This document shows, one piece after another, positions 1 through 9,821 of a DNA stretch of 64,000 nt. The stretch is from Salinibacterium sp. G-O1 (GTDB lineage: Bacteria > Actinomycetota > Actinomycetes > Actinomycetales > Microbacteriaceae), in assembly GCF_030063305.1 (NCBI RefSeq), contig NZ_JASISV010000001.1:558001-622000 (forward strand), in the 5' to 3' direction. The notes under the pieces were generated by a model that did not search any database, was not told the origin of the DNA, and worked only from the letters and a program-made list of their open reading frames with translations. How positions within the stretch are numbered: position 1 is the first letter of the stretch; every line of letters begins with the position of its first letter. Made by a program: the position numbers and the translations under genes.

Positions 1-58
1 GTCACAAGCCGGCCTCAACGTCGCGCTCGGGCTTGCATTGGGAGGTGCAGCAGCATGA
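1..58 (+). CDS. pilM: Type IV pilus assembly protein PilM, C-terminal end only
   Basis: Only the last 18 codons are inside the window; the frame read from base 2 ends LGLALGGAAA and stops at 56-58. A short Gly/Ala-rich tail of this kind is usual at the end of the actin-like PilM ATPase. The next gene starts inside this stop (ATGA), and the next two genes look like PilN and PilO, which supports PilM. The identification rests mainly on context because almost all of the protein is missing. Confidence 0.5.
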   Translation, partial: SQAGLNVALGLALGGAAA

Positions 59-783
59 GCGCCAAGAAGCAAAGCAGCGCGCGTTTAGTCGTCGGTGGCC
101 CCGCTCACGCCAACCTGCTTCCGCCCGAAGTGGGAATCGCGGCACGGGCTCGCGCGATGCGCCGCACTGCGAGTGTTCTCGTGGTGTTGTCGGTAGCTCT
201 CGTGCTGGCCAGTGTCGTAGCCGTGTCTGTGCTCGCGCTGGTCGAGGATGCCAAGCTTGATGCAGCCAATGCGAGAACCGACCAGCTGGTGCAGGAACAA
301 GCCCAATACTCGGAGGTTCTGCGAGTCAAGGGCATGCTCGAGGCAGCGAGCGCCGCGCAGCTCGTGGGCACCTCGACCGAAATCGACTGGAAGTCTTACC
401 TGGTAAACATCCAGAACAGTCTTCCCGAGGGCACTCTCGTGACCAACGTCTCTGCTGAGACGGCGACACCGATTGTGGACTTCGTTCAGCCGTCGGTTCC
501 TCTTCAGGGCGACCGTATCGGCGAGCTCCGCTTCACTGCGACCAGCACGTCGCTTCCGAACGTTGAAGCGTGGCTCGTTGCTCTCTCGACCCTCACTGGA
601 TACGTCGACGCGTCGCCGGGCTCCGTGACGTTGGACGAGGAGTCATTGACCTACCAGGTAACGATCACGATGCACATTAACACCGATGCACTGTTGCTTC
701 GGTTCGACGAAGCGGGCCGCGCCGCAAGAGAAGCGGCGACAGCACAGACGGCATCGGATGCCAGCGACAGCGAGAGTGAATGA
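55..783 (+). CDS. pilN: PilN-like type IV pilus inner-membrane assembly protein
   Basis: A 242-residue bitopic protein. It has a short cytoplasmic N-terminus including NLLPPEV (residues about 21-27), the conserved segment by which PilN binds PilM, then one membrane helix at about 42-65. A coiled-coil-like stretch and a periplasmic-type ferredoxin-like domain follow (about 110-215), and the tail is Ala/Ser/Glu-rich. It overlaps pilM upstream and pilO downstream by four bases each, so the three are translationally coupled. PilN and PilO form the alignment subcomplex of type IV pili. Sequence similarity in this family is weak, so the call relies on architecture and gene order. Confidence 0.75.
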   Translation: MSAKKQSSARLVVGGPAHANLLPPEVGIAARARAMRRTASVLVVLSVALVLASVVAVSVLALVEDAKLDAANARTDQLVQEQAQYSEVLRVKGMLEAASAAQLVGTSTEIDWKSYLVNIQNSLPEGTLVTNVSAETATPIVDFVQPSVPLQGDRIGELRFTATSTSLPNVEAWLVALSTLTGYVDASPGSVTLDEESLTYQVTITMHINTDALLLRFDEAGRAAREAATAQTASDASDSESE

Positions 784-1439
784 CCATGAATAATCGATTC
801 TGGATGATCATTGCCGGTGCCATCGGCGTCGCGATCTTCGCGTTCGGCTGGTTTCTCGGTGTTGCTCCGAAGGTGGATGAGCTGAATGCGTCCATCGCGC
901 AACAGGCGTCCGTCGAGGTGCAGAACAAACTGCACGAAGCCTCGTTGGCCGATCTGAAGGTGGAGTTTGAGCAGATTGATGCTCTCAAGTCTGAGCTGGC
1001 GAGCGCTCAGATGCTTCTTCCGGCCGGTGATGATCTGTCGACCTTCCTCGGCGAACTGCACCGACTGGAGGCGTCAAGCGGCGTAGTTCTGACTCTCTTC
1101 GGCGCAAGTGACGGCCAGGGATTCATCCCTGCGCCGGCATCCGGGGCAACCAATCCCCTCGTGACCGAGGCTAACTTCATCGCCATCCCCATCAACCTGA
1201 CGGTGAGCGGAACACGCGAGCAGGTCATCCAGTTCGTCAGCGATCTGCAATTTGGCACGCGGCTGTTCCTCGTCACGGCGCTGACCGTCGCACAGGATCC
1301 CGAGAATCCGGATGTCTACGACGGCAACATTTCGGGCCTGGTGTACGTGCTGGTTGACCCCTCATCGCCACCGCCAACTCCGACAGCCCCCGCGGCAGTG
1401 GAGACCGAGGCGGCTGCCGAGGGGGAGCCGACCACCTAG
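780..1439 (+). CDS. pilO: PilO-like type IV pilus assembly protein
   Basis: A 219-residue protein with an N-terminal membrane helix (about 8-28), a coiled-coil region (about 30-80) and a compact C-terminal domain (about 85-195), followed by a Pro/Ala/Glu-rich tail. This is the normal PilO plan. The ATG at 780 overlaps the pilN stop; a second ATG at 786 is possible. The operon ends here: the next gene is 109 bases away, behind a hairpin. PilO heterodimerises with PilN. The substrate pilin genes and the ATPases must lie upstream of the window. Confidence 0.72.
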   Translation: MTMNNRFWMIIAGAIGVAIFAFGWFLGVAPKVDELNASIAQQASVEVQNKLHEASLADLKVEFEQIDALKSELASAQMLLPAGDDLSTFLGELHRLEASSGVVLTLFGASDGQGFIPAPASGATNPLVTEANFIAIPINLTVSGTREQVIQFVSDLQFGTRLFLVTALTVAQDPENPDVYDGNISGLVYVLVDPSSPPPTPTAPAAVETEAAAEGEPTT

Positions 1440-1481
1440 GAAGGGTTCGGTGTTGTAGCGAATAAGCCGCACCTGAGTCAA

Positions 1482-1503
1482 GGGGGCGCAGCAATGCGCC
1501 TCC
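1482..1503 (+). terminator. Hairpin after the pilus operon, possible terminator
   Basis: Nine paired bases (1482-1490 with 1495-1503, one G-T pair) close a GCAA tetraloop. No T-run follows, so this is either a weak or factor-assisted terminator or part of the leader of the next gene. A TAGACT -10-like box begins just after it at 1507. Confidence 0.4.
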
Positions 1504-1548
1504 TCGCTAGACTGGACGCCGACTGGCAGCCAGGCATGAGGAGCAGCG

Positions 1549-2382
1549 ATGACCGACACGAACCACGAATCTGGGACGAACAACCCGAACGGTGACCCGG
1601 AATATCGTGAACCCCACGACGACGCCGTGCAGGAAGCCGAGATCGTGGACGAGCCGGATACGGTTGTCGTTCATGACGAGCTGATCGTGGAAGACGACGA
1701 ATCCACCGTGGTCGAACCAGAGGTCACGCGCGCAAGCGTTGTCGAGCCCGAGGTTGCGCGACCCACGGTGACCGAGCCCGTCGTCGCGACGGATGACCCG
1801 GCCGCCGTCCGCACGGAAGATCCGACAGTCGCCGCGCCCCAGCAAGTGGTCTACGTGCAGACGCCTGCCGCGCCACGCAAGCTCGGCAACCGGGGGATCG
1901 GCACGCTGATCGCGTTGCTGTCTGCTCTCATCTTCGGCGCACTGCTCGCGGTCATCACCGCGGTCATTCAGTACGCCAATTCGGGTCGATTCGACTTCGG
2001 ATTCCTCTCGCAGGCCCAGTTCTACATCCCAATGCTGTTCTTTGCTGTGGCGTTCGTTCTGCTGGTGCTTCTCGTCAACCGCGGGGCCTGGTGGGCGTAC
2101 ATCATCGGCAGTGTGCTGGTTGCGGTCGTCGTCTACTTCGGCACGATCGGCTTCGGCCTGCTGATCACCGGCGTGATCTCAAACACCCCCTCTGAGGCGA
2201 ACGAGCGATTCGTCGCGCAGCTGTCGAATCCTTTCGTTATCGCATCGGCGCTTCTCGCGCGCGAGGTGTCGCTCTGGTTCGGCGCGCTCATCAGCCGCCG
2301 CGGACGCAGCCTCAAGGCGCGCAATGCTGTGCGGCGTGAGGAGTACGAGCGCGAGCTCGCAGAGCGCCGCGCGCGGGTCTGA
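1549..2382 (+). CDS. Membrane protein of unknown function with acidic N-terminal domain
   Basis: I do not recognise a named family. The 277-residue product starts with a strongly acidic, probably disordered segment (about 1-85) containing imperfect VVEPEV/TVTEPV repeats. Four hydrophobic segments follow (about 108-132, 150-170, 177-195 and 198-215), then a basic Arg-rich C-terminus with an EEYERELAERR helix. The start is supported by GAGGAG at 1538-1543. The next frame begins on the stop codon of this gene, so the two are probably co-expressed. A polar acidic tail on a four-helix core suggests interaction with a basic partner, but no function can be assigned. Confidence 0.7.
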   Translation: MTDTNHESGTNNPNGDPEYREPHDDAVQEAEIVDEPDTVVVHDELIVEDDESTVVEPEVTRASVVEPEVARPTVTEPVVATDDPAAVRTEDPTVAAPQQVVYVQTPAAPRKLGNRGIGTLIALLSALIFGALLAVITAVIQYANSGRFDFGFLSQAQFYIPMLFFAVAFVLLVLLVNRGAWWAYIIGSVLVAVVVYFGTIGFGLLITGVISNTPSEANERFVAQLSNPFVIASALLAREVSLWFGALISRRGRSLKARNAVRREEYERELAERRARV

Positions 2383-2861
2383 TCACCAGCAACGAGTCAC
2401 CGTCGCGAGCCGCTCGTGCGGGGCTGGCCGTCTTCGCCACGGTCGGCTACCTCGCGGCGCTCATCGCGCTGTGGGGCATCCTGAGCGTGATTGTCGACCG
2501 CGATGTTGTCGACTATCCGGATGCCGGCACATTGCTGGGGCCCGCGATGGCCCTGGCGGCCTGTGTCGTCACCTTCGTCTTCGTGATGAGGGCATCGGCC
2601 GGGCCGAAGCCGTGGAGACACGTGGCGGGTGCCGCCGTGATCACGACCGTTGCCACCCTTCTGGTGGCGGGCATCGGCTACAGCATCACCCGGGGCGATT
2701 TTGCGTGGATGCCCGCAGCAGCCCTCCACTTTGCGCTGGGGCCGTTCGTGCCGGGGGCAGCCGTGCTCTCGGCGGCGGTGGTTGCAGCGTCACGAGCTGT
2801 CACCAGGCGGCCGGGAAAGGGTGGTCCGGCGGCGGAATCATTTGACCGCCGCCCCGGATGA
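2379..2861 (+). CDS. Small four-helix membrane protein of unknown function
   Basis: The frame is open from 2340 to the stop at 2859-2861 and encodes about four hydrophobic helices; it may belong to a Microbacteriaceae-restricted DUF family. The first ATG/GTG/TTG in frame is the GTG at 2487, but starting there would cut away a convincing first helix (GLAVFATVGYLAALIALWG). The codon overlapping the stop of the upstream gene is CTG (CTGA at 2379-2382), so I place the start there tentatively, with 2487 as the conservative alternative. The rpsL promoter lies inside the last codons of this gene. Confidence 0.6.
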   Translation: MITSNESPSRAARAGLAVFATVGYLAALIALWGILSVIVDRDVVDYPDAGTLLGPAMALAACVVTFVFVMRASAGPKPWRHVAGAAVITTVATLLVAGIGYSITRGDFAWMPAAALHFALGPFVPGAAVLSAAVVAASRAVTRRPGKGGPAAESFDRRPG

Positions 2862-2870
2862 GACTATTCT
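2842..2870 (+). promoter_or_regulatory. Promoter of the str operon (rpsL)
   Basis: TTGACC at 2842-2847 and TATTCT at 2865-2870 are separated by 17 bases, close to the sigma-70-family consensus for a vegetative actinobacterial promoter. The predicted start is near 2877, which leaves a leader of about 235 bases before rpsL. The -35 box is inside the preceding coding region. Confidence 0.75.
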
Positions 2871-2876
2871 TTTCGA

Positions 2877-2901
2877 GGTGTGCGCTTTGTCGTGCGCCTG
2901 A
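2877..2901 (+). promoter_or_regulatory. 5' leader element GGTGT...CGTGCGCCTGA of rpsL mRNA
   Basis: The predicted 5' end of the transcript begins GGTGT (2877-2881), followed by CGTGCGCCTGA at 2891-2901. GGTGTGC can pair with GTGCGCC using G-U wobbles around a short loop. Similar pairs of blocks occur at the predicted 5' ends of the infA and rplM transcripts. The role is unknown. Confidence 0.4.
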
Positions 2902-3112
2902 ATCGTGCTCATGGCACCGATCAGGCACATGCGCCTCGCACCAAGGGTTCGTTCTTCGAGCGGCCCCCACGGCATACCCGCAAATTTCCTTCCCAGGAAG
3001 CCAGCGGGTCCAGATGAACTCACGCGATTGCGTTCTTGTAGAAAAGAACCGATCTCGCGAATGCTAACCATCAAGACGCTGTCACCGTGCAGCAACAACA
3101 AGGAGTTACTTA

Positions 3113-3487
3113 GTGCCCACCATTCAGCAGTTGGTGCGAAAGGGCCGTTCGCCAAAGGTCGTCAAGACCAAGGCTCCCGCCCTGAAGTCCAACCCGCAGC
3201 AGCGCGGCGTTTGCACCCGCGTCTACACAACTACCCCGAAGAAGCCGAACTCGGCTCTTCGCAAGGTCGCCCGCGTCAAGCTTTCCAACGGCACCGAGGT
3301 CACCGCCTACATTCCAGGTGAGGGCCACAACCTGCAGGAGCACTCCATGGTGCTCATCCGCGGCGGTCGTGTTAAAGACCTCCCCGGCGTTCGCTACAAG
3401 ATCGTTCGTGGCGCACTCGACACCCAGGCAGTCAAGAACCGCAAGCAGGCCCGCAGCCTGTACGGCGCCAAGAAGGATAAGAAGTAA
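3113..3487 (+). CDS. rpsL: 30S ribosomal protein S12
   Basis: The 124-residue protein has the normal S12 length. The [12 protein letters not shown] loop (about residues 40-51) and the [10 protein letters not shown] segment hold the lysines and Pro-Gly turn that face the decoding centre; these are the positions where streptomycin-resistance substitutions arise, and they are wild type here. S12 monitors codon-anticodon pairing in the 30S A site. The start is GTG with AAGGAG at 3099-3104. It is the first gene of the str operon, and its stop overlaps the rpsG start (TAATG). Confidence 0.98.
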   Translation: MPTIQQLVRKGRSPKVVKTKAPALKSNPQQRGVCTRVYTTTPKKPNSALRKVARVKLSNGTEVTAYIPGEGHNLQEHSMVLIRGGRVKDLPGVRYKIVRGALDTQAVKNRKQARSLYGAKKDKK

Positions 3488-3957
3488 TGCCTCGTAAAGG
3501 TCCAGCACCGAAGCGTCCCGTAGTAGCGGACCCGGTCTACGGCGCTCCCATCGTGAGCCAGCTCGTCAACAAGATCCTGCTCGACGGCAAGAAGGGTCTG
3601 GCAGAGCGCATCGTTTACGGCGCACTCGAAGGCGTTTCGGCCAAGAACGGCGCGGATGCGGTTGTCACCCTCAAGAAGGCGCTCGACAACGTGCGCCCCA
3701 CCCTCGAGGTCAAGTCCCGCCGCGTCGGTGGCTCGACGTACCAGGTTCCGGTCGAGGTCAAGTCTCACCGCGCCAATACCCTCGCGCTTCGCTGGTTGAC
3801 CAGCTACGCCAAGGGCCGTCGCGAAAAGACCATGACCGAGCGCCTCACCAACGAGATTCTCGACGCATCGAACGGTCTCGGAGCGGCAGTCAAGCGCCGT
3901 GAAGACACCCACAAGATGGCCGAGTCGAACAAGGCATTCGCGCACTACCGCTGGTAA
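3487..3957 (+). CDS. rpsG: 30S ribosomal protein S7
   Basis: A 156-residue S7 with the typical N-terminal PRKGPAPKR, the central [15 protein letters not shown] hairpin (about 76-90) and C-terminal [15 protein letters not shown]7 nucleates assembly of the 30S head by binding 16S rRNA and contacts tRNA in the E site. The start overlaps the rpsL stop, implying coupling. A long structured spacer follows before fusA, which may be relevant because S7 is the autogenous regulator of this operon in enterobacteria. Confidence 0.98.
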   Translation: MPRKGPAPKRPVVADPVYGAPIVSQLVNKILLDGKKGLAERIVYGALEGVSAKNGADAVVTLKKALDNVRPTLEVKSRRVGGSTYQVPVEVKSHRANTLALRWLTSYAKGRREKTMTERLTNEILDASNGLGAAVKRREDTHKMAESNKAFAHYRW

Positions 3958-3960
3958 CAA

Positions 3961-4011
3961 CTCATCGCTGGTCGGGCGGTGTCGGATTTCCGATGTCGCC
4001 CGATCGATGAG
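3961..4011 (+). promoter_or_regulatory. Extended three-helix hairpin between rpsG and fusA
   Basis: Three stacked helices can form: 3961-3967 with 4005-4011 (7 bp), 3972-3978 with 3997-4003 (7 bp) and 3982-3985 with 3990-3993 (4 bp) around an ATTT loop. Internal loops separate the helices. There is no T-run, so this is more likely a regulatory or processing structure than a terminator. Confidence 0.5.
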
Positions 4012-4046
4012 TGCAGCGTTCATTACACAAACTTTCGGAGGAACCT

Positions 4047-6164
4047 GTGGCACAGGACGTGCTCACCGACCTGAATAAGGTCCGCAACATCGGCATCATG
4101 GCTCACATCGACGCTGGCAAGACCACGACGACCGAGCGCATCCTGTTCTACACGGGCATCACCCACAAGATCGGCGAGGTGCACGATGGTGCAGCGACGA
4201 TGGACTGGATGGCGCAGGAGCAGGAGCGTGGCATCACGATCACCTCTGCTGCTACGACGTGTTTCTGGGACAAGCACCAGATCAACATCATCGACACCCC
4301 GGGCCACGTTGACTTCACCGTCGAGGTGGAGCGTTCGCTTCGCGTGCTCGACGGCGCTGTCGCGGTGTTCGACGGCAAGGAGGGCGTTGAGCCCCAGTCC
4401 GAGACCGTCTGGCGCCAGGCCGACAAGTACGACGTTCCCCGCATCTGCTTCGTCAACAAGATGGACAAGCTGGGCGCCGACTTCTACTTCACCGTAGACA
4501 CCATCATCAAGCGCCTCGGCGCCAAGCCGCTGGTCATCCAGTTGCCGATCGGTTTCGAGAACTCCTTTGAAGGTGTTGTCGACCTGGTCGAGATGCGCGC
4601 CCTCACGTGGCGTGGAGACTCCAAGGGTGACGTCGAGATGGGCGCCAAGTACGCCGTCGAAGAGATCCCGGCCGACCTCGTCGAGAAGGCGAACGAGTAC
4701 CGCACAGCGCTGCTCGAGGTTGTTGCCGAGACCGATGACGCGCTCCTCGAGCGCTTCATGGAGGGTGACACCGACTTCTCGGTGGCCGAGATCAAGAAGG
4801 CCATCCGCAAGCTCACCGTCAACAGCGAGATCTACCCGGTTCTCTGTGGTTCCGCTTTCAAGAACCGTGGCGTTCAGCCGATGCTGGATGCTGTTGTCGA
4901 CTACCTGCCGAGCCCGCTCGACGTGCCGGCAACCGAGGGTCACGACGTTCGCGACGAAGAGAAGATCGTTGAGCGCCACCCCGACTCGACCGAGCCGTTC
5001 GCCGCGCTCGCGTTCAAGGTTGCTGTTCACCCGTTCTTCGGTCGTCTCACCTACGTTCGCGTTTACTCCGGTAAGGCAGACTCGGGCGCTCAGCTGATGA
5101 ACTCGACCAAGGGCAAGAAAGAGCGCATCGGCAAGATCTTCCAGATGCACGCCAACAAGGAAAACCCTGTTGACAGCGTCACCGCCGGTCACATCTACGC
5201 GGTCATTGGCCTCAAGGACACGACCACGGGAGACACCCTGTGCGACCCGAACAGCCAGATCGTGCTCGAGTCGATGACATTCCCAGAGCCCGTCATCGAG
5301 GTTGCGATCGAGCCGAAGACCAAGGCTGACCAGGAGAAGCTGGGTGTCGCTATCCAGAAGCTCGCCGAGGAAGACCCGACGTTCCGCACCGAGCAGAACC
5401 AGGACACCGGCCAGACGGTCATCAAGGGAATGGGCGAGCTTCACCTCGACATCCTGGTCGACCGCATGAAGCGCGAGTTCAACGTCGAGGCAAACGTCGG
5501 TAAGCCCCAGGTGGCATACCGCGAGACGATTCGCCGCATCGTTGACAAGCACGACTACACCCACAAGAAGCAGACCGGTGGTTCAGGCCAGTTCGCGAAG
5601 GTGCAGATCTCACTCGAGCCGATGGAAGTCACGCCCGAGAAGATCTACGAATTCGAGAACAAGGTCACCGGCGGTCGCATCCCCCGTGAGTACATCGGAT
5701 CCATCGACCAGGGTTTCCAGGCGTCGATGGCAGTGGGCGTTCTCGCCGGCTACCCGATGGTCGGCGTCAAGGGAATCATCCTTGATGGCGCTGCCCACGA
5801 TGTGGACTCGTCAGAAATGGCGTTCAAGATCGCCGGCTCGATGGCATTCAAGGAAGCGGCCCGCAAGGCCGATCCCGTGCTGCTCGAGCCGCTCATGGCC
5901 GTCGAGGTGCGTACCCCAGAGGAATACATGGGAGACGTCATCGGCGACCTGAACTCGCGTCGTGGCCAGATCCAGTCGATGGAAGATGCGACTGGCGTCA
6001 AGGTCGTCACGGCCAAGGTGCCCCTGTCGGAGATGTTCGGTTACGTCGGCGACCTGAGGTCAAAGACCTCTGGCCGTGCTGTGTACTCGATGACCTTCGA
6101 CAGCTACTCGGAAGTTCCCCGCGCGGTAGCTGAAGAGATCATCCAGAAGAACAAGGGCGAGTAA
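4047..6164 (+). CDS. fusA: Translation elongation factor G
   Basis: A 705-residue translational GTPase that drives tRNA-mRNA translocation and, with RRF, ribosome recycling. The P-loop AHIDAGKT is at residues 19-26, with switch [10 protein letters not shown] and the NKMD base-recognition motif, followed by EF-G domains II to V. I chose GTG at 4047 because GGAGGA lies just upstream (4037-4042) and [17 protein letters not shown] is the normal EF-G N-terminus; the frame is open further upstream but without support. It lies in the str operon between rpsG and tuf. Confidence 0.98.
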   Translation: MAQDVLTDLNKVRNIGIMAHIDAGKTTTTERILFYTGITHKIGEVHDGAATMDWMAQEQERGITITSAATTCFWDKHQINIIDTPGHVDFTVEVERSLRVLDGAVAVFDGKEGVEPQSETVWRQADKYDVPRICFVNKMDKLGADFYFTVDTIIKRLGAKPLVIQLPIGFENSFEGVVDLVEMRALTWRGDSKGDVEMGAKYAVEEIPADLVEKANEYRTALLEVVAETDDALLERFMEGDTDFSVAEIKKAIRKLTVNSEIYPVLCGSAFKNRGVQPMLDAVVDYLPSPLDVPATEGHDVRDEEKIVERHPDSTEPFAALAFKVAVHPFFGRLTYVRVYSGKADSGAQLMNSTKGKKERIGKIFQMHANKENPVDSVTAGHIYAVIGLKDTTTGDTLCDPNSQIVLESMTFPEPVIEVAIEPKTKADQEKLGVAIQKLAEEDPTFRTEQNQDTGQTVIKGMGELHLDILVDRMKREFNVEANVGKPQVAYRETIRRIVDKHDYTHKKQTGGSGQFAKVQISLEPMEVTPEKIYEFENKVTGGRIPREYIGSIDQGFQASMAVGVLAGYPMVGVKGIILDGAAHDVDSSEMAFKIAGSMAFKEAARKADPVLLEPLMAVEVRTPEEYMGDVIGDLNSRRGQIQSMEDATGVKVVTAKVPLSEMFGYVGDLRSKTSGRAVYSMTFDSYSEVPRAVAEEIIQKNKGE

Positions 6165-6221
6165 TAGCCCTGCACCCGCGGCTCACCGAGCCCGAGTAAC
6201 ATAACAACATCCAATCGCGAA

Positions 6222-6243
6222 GCATCCGATATATGTCGGATGC
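6222..6243 (+). promoter_or_regulatory. Palindromic hairpin upstream of tuf
   Basis: GCATCCGA (6222-6229) pairs perfectly with TCGGATGC (6236-6243) around a TATATG loop, 29 bases before the tuf start codon. It may modulate tuf translation or be an mRNA processing site. No T-run follows. Confidence 0.4.
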
Positions 6244-6272
6244 CCAGCAACGAGTCCTGAGGAGGACCCACA

Positions 6273-7466
<1,194 letters not shown>

Positions 7467-7482
7467 TCCTTTAGATTCACAG

Positions 7483-7516
7483 CAGCAGGGCCGTACCTTC
7501 GGGTGCGGCCCTGCTG
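7483..7516 (+). terminator. Terminator of the str operon
   Basis: A 15-base stem (7483-7497 with 7502-7516, one G-T pair) closes a UUCG-type loop shortly after the tuf stop and is followed by TCGTT. This is a strong intrinsic-type hairpin. Confidence 0.85.
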
Positions 7517-7550
7517 TCGTTAACCCCGCCGTTCGAGCGTCCGTACCCAC

Positions 7551-7556
7551 TAGCCT
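7551..7556 (+). promoter_or_regulatory. -10 box TAGCCT, predicted leaderless start
   Basis: TAGCCT is followed by exactly six bases and then ATG at 7563. This spacing would place the first transcribed base on the start codon. No Shine-Dalgarno sequence is present. Confidence 0.5.
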
Positions 7557-7562
7557 GTGGTC

Positions 7563-7991
7563 ATGAGTCGAACGGTGGGCAAGATCGTTCTCGACGTGCT
7601 GGTAACCGTCGCACTCTCGCTCGTGATCCTCAGCACCTGGCGATGGATGGCCGGGTCGACGCTCGGTGATGGTTTCGGTGAGGCGGCGCAGCGGCTGTTC
7701 CTGTTCATGGACATCGGCCTGCTCGTCTGGCTGATCCTGATAGCGGTCGCGGCCGTTCGCCGGAAGCCGGCCGGCGCCGGTCTCACTCTCGTCTTCGGCG
7801 CCGTCGGAGCGCTGGCCAACCTGATCACGGTCATCATCGTGGGATATGTGCAGCAGGGCGGCTGGGCTGAACAGTTCATCCTGTTTGCCGTTGAAGCTGG
7901 CTCGGCGTTCCTCATTGCGGCCGTCGTGGCTGTACTACTCGTGCACCGACTGATTCTCAAGCCCTCCCAGACGGTGAATTCCCGACCATAG
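7563..7991 (+). CDS. Small integral membrane protein of unknown function
   Basis: The 142-residue protein has four hydrophobic helices (about 8-28, 45-65, 75-95 and 110-133) separated by short loops and carries no motif I recognise. I prefer the ATG at 7563 over the in-frame GTG at 7557 because a TAGCCT box lies exactly six bases upstream of the ATG, which would make the mRNA leaderless. The stop codon overlaps the -10 box of the topoisomerase gene that follows. Confidence 0.65.
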   Translation: MSRTVGKIVLDVLVTVALSLVILSTWRWMAGSTLGDGFGEAAQRLFLFMDIGLLVWLILIAVAAVRRKPAGAGLTLVFGAVGALANLITVIIVGYVQQGGWAEQFILFAVEAGSAFLIAAVVAVLLVHRLILKPSQTVNSRP

Positions 7992-7994
7992 TCT
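7989..7994 (+). promoter_or_regulatory. -10 box TAGTCT of the topoisomerase gene, predicted leaderless
   Basis: TAGTCT overlaps the stop codon of the upstream gene and is followed by six bases and ATG at 8001. There is no ribosome binding site, so transcription probably starts at the A of the start codon. Confidence 0.5.
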
Positions 7995-8000
7995 GGGCAC

Positions 8001-8966
8001 ATGCCCCGACTCCGCCGCAGCGACTCGAGCGGAAAGGGCCTGCGTCGACGGCGGGCCGGCAAGGGCTTCTCCTACCGCGACGAGAGCGGGCATCCGGTGT
8101 CTGCCGAGGAGCGAGCCCGCATCGAGCTCCTCGCGATTCCGCCCGCGTGGGAAGACGTCTGGATTTCGCTCTACCCGAACGGCCACATCCAGGCGACCGG
8201 TGTGGATGCCGCCGGCCGAACCCAATACATTTACCATCCGTTCTGGCGGCAGCAGAAAGACCGCCTCAAGTTTGATCGCGCGTTGAGTCTCGCGGAGTCA
8301 CTGCCGAGCGCCAGGCGCAGGGTCACCTCTGACCTCAGGGGCGGTGAGGCATCGAAGACCAGGGCTCTCGCTGCGGCGTTCCGCATGCTTGACACGGGCT
8401 CGCTGCGAGTTGGCTCCGAGCGCTACGTCGAGCAGAACGGCAGCCACGGATTGTCGACGCTGCTCTGCTGCCACGCCAGCGTGCGCGGCGACACCGTGAG
8501 CCTCGAGTTTCCCGCGAAGAGCGGGCAGCTGTGGGACTCGGAGATCGTCGACACCGACCTGGCCGCGGCGCTGCGCACTCTCGCGCGGAGGGGTGCGGAT
8601 GACCGACTTCTCGCCTGGAAGGAGGGCAGGTCGTGGGTTCCCCTCACCGCGGAGGACATCAATGCCTACGTTGCAGAACGCACGGGCGGCGAATTCACGG
8701 CGAAAGACTTCCGCACCCTGCGTGGTTCCGTCACGGCCGCGCTCAGCCTCGCGCAGGCAGGGCCGCAGGCGTCGGTGACCGCCCGCAAGCGCACAATAGC
8801 GCACGCGATGCAGGAGGTCGCCGCGGTGCTGGGAAACACCCCGGCCGTGGCGCGTACCAGCTACGTCGATCCGCGGATCGTCGACAAGTTCGACCGGGGA
8901 CGGACCATGGATCCGCTCGGTCGAGCGTCGGCGGAATCACGTCTGCGCGAACTTCTCCTCGATTGA
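8001..8966 (+). CDS. DNA topoisomerase IB (poxvirus/eukaryote-like)
   Basis: The 321-residue protein relaxes supercoils by nicking one strand and forming a 3'-phosphotyrosine link. The N-terminal domain has FSYRDESG and the IYHPFWRQQKDRLKF segment (about 77-91). The catalytic core begins with LRVGSERY (about 135-142), which carries the first catalytic Arg, then FTAKDFRTLRG (about 232-242), and ends with the tyrosine in ARTSYVDPRIV (Tyr288). The length matches bacterial TopIB enzymes, which are scattered and not essential. The gene is predicted to be transcribed on its own as a leaderless mRNA, and it converges with the IclR gene. Confidence 0.9.
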   Translation: MPRLRRSDSSGKGLRRRRAGKGFSYRDESGHPVSAEERARIELLAIPPAWEDVWISLYPNGHIQATGVDAAGRTQYIYHPFWRQQKDRLKFDRALSLAESLPSARRRVTSDLRGGEASKTRALAAAFRMLDTGSLRVGSERYVEQNGSHGLSTLLCCHASVRGDTVSLEFPAKSGQLWDSEIVDTDLAAALRTLARRGADDRLLAWKEGRSWVPLTAEDINAYVAERTGGEFTAKDFRTLRGSVTAALSLAQAGPQASVTARKRTIAHAMQEVAAVLGNTPAVARTSYVDPRIVDKFDRGRTMDPLGRASAESRLRELLLD

Positions 8967-8979
8967 GGTGGTGCCGGCG

Positions 8980-9741
8980 TCAGCGCCCGGACAACCGGGC
9001 ACTGAGCGCATCGGTGGTCGCCGCCGTCGCGCGGCCCAGCGTGGTCCACTCGTCGCCGACGGCATCGGTGCGAAAGGTGAGTCCGATCGCGGCGGCGGGG
9101 TAGTCGTTTCGGTCGACGGCGGCCGCACCCACCGAGCCGTACTCGGCGGTGATCTCGCCGAGCTCGGTGGCCCAGCCGCGGGCGCGTGTGTCGGCGAGCA
9201 CGCCGTCGAGGGCGGTGAGGCTTGAGGGCCCGATGGCGGTGCGAAGAGTGAGCTGGCGCTTGCTGGGGTAGAGAGCGCGCACCTGAGTGGCGGGCAGCAG
9301 GGCGAGCATGGCCCTGCCGGTGGCGGTGAGGTGGGCCGGAAGGTGAACTCCGATCGCCGAGACAGTCATGGGGGCGCGGAGCCCCTGCACCCGCGCCGCA
9401 TAGACGACATCCGTTCCGCTCAGCACGGCGAGATGGGCAACGACGGGAATCGGGGCGCTGGCGACCAGCTTCTCCATCAGGGGGGAGGCGAGCCTCGCCA
9501 GCCGGGTGCTGCGCAACGAGGCGGTCCCCAGCTCGGCGACGAGGGAACTGAGCCCGTAGGTGCGGTCTTCGGGGTAGTGCACGACGAATCCCTCGTCCAT
9601 GAGCACCGCGATGAGCTGGTACGCCGACGAACGGGGCAGATCGAGTGCGCGGGCGAGCGAGGCAGCGGGTACAGGGCCGCTACGCGAGGCGAGATAGCGC
9701 AGGATGGCGAGAGTATTGCGCGCGGCCGGGATCTGCGGCAT
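8980..9741 (-). CDS. IclR-family transcriptional regulator, probable regulator of the hut operon
   Basis: A 253-residue protein with an N-terminal winged helix-turn-helix (about 8-60; ASLARALDLPRSSAYQLI is the recognition region) and a C-terminal GAF-like IclR ligand domain. The start at 9741 is preceded by GTGAGG and gives the usual family length; an upstream in-frame ATG at 9786 would run through a palindromic operator and is less likely. It is divergent from hutH with an 80-base gap containing a 7-4-7 inverted repeat. A role in sensing histidine or urocanate is inferred from position. Confidence 0.85.
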   Translation of the reverse strand: MPQIPAARNTLAILRYLASRSGPVPAASLARALDLPRSSAYQLIAVLMDEGFVVHYPEDRTYGLSSLVAELGTASLRSTRLARLASPLMEKLVASAPIPVVAHLAVLSGTDVVYAARVQGLRAPMTVSAIGVHLPAHLTATGRAMLALLPATQVRALYPSKRQLTLRTAIGPSSLTALDGVLADTRARGWATELGEITAEYGSVGAAAVDRNDYPAAAIGLTFRTDAVGDEWTTLGRATAATTDALSARLSGR

Positions 9742-9750
9742 CCTCACCCC

Positions 9751-9768
9751 TGTCTGATATTTCAGACA
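9751..9768. promoter_or_regulatory. Inverted repeat, candidate operator for the IclR regulator
   Basis: TGTCTGA-TATT-TCAGACA is a perfect 7-bp inverted repeat with a 4-base spacer in the divergent IclR/hutH region. It lies 10 bases from the regulator start codon and 53 bases from the hutH start. IclR proteins bind short palindromes of this kind. Confidence 0.65.
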
Positions 9769-9821
9769 GCTTATCGCGACACCCACTGATGTGGCGAGGG
9801 CGCGCGTAGTTCACTGAGCCC

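Noticed and set aside
2862-3112. A small gene in the rpsL leader (several short open frames)
   Set aside because: None has a ribosome site with plausible coding composition, and the region contains the str promoter and leader.
4023-5564. Long minus-strand open frame of 513 codons opposite fusA
   Set aside because: It is a reading-frame shadow caused by high GC in the third codon position of fusA. It has no recognisable motifs and low-complexity Leu/Val/Asp composition, and fusA is certain.
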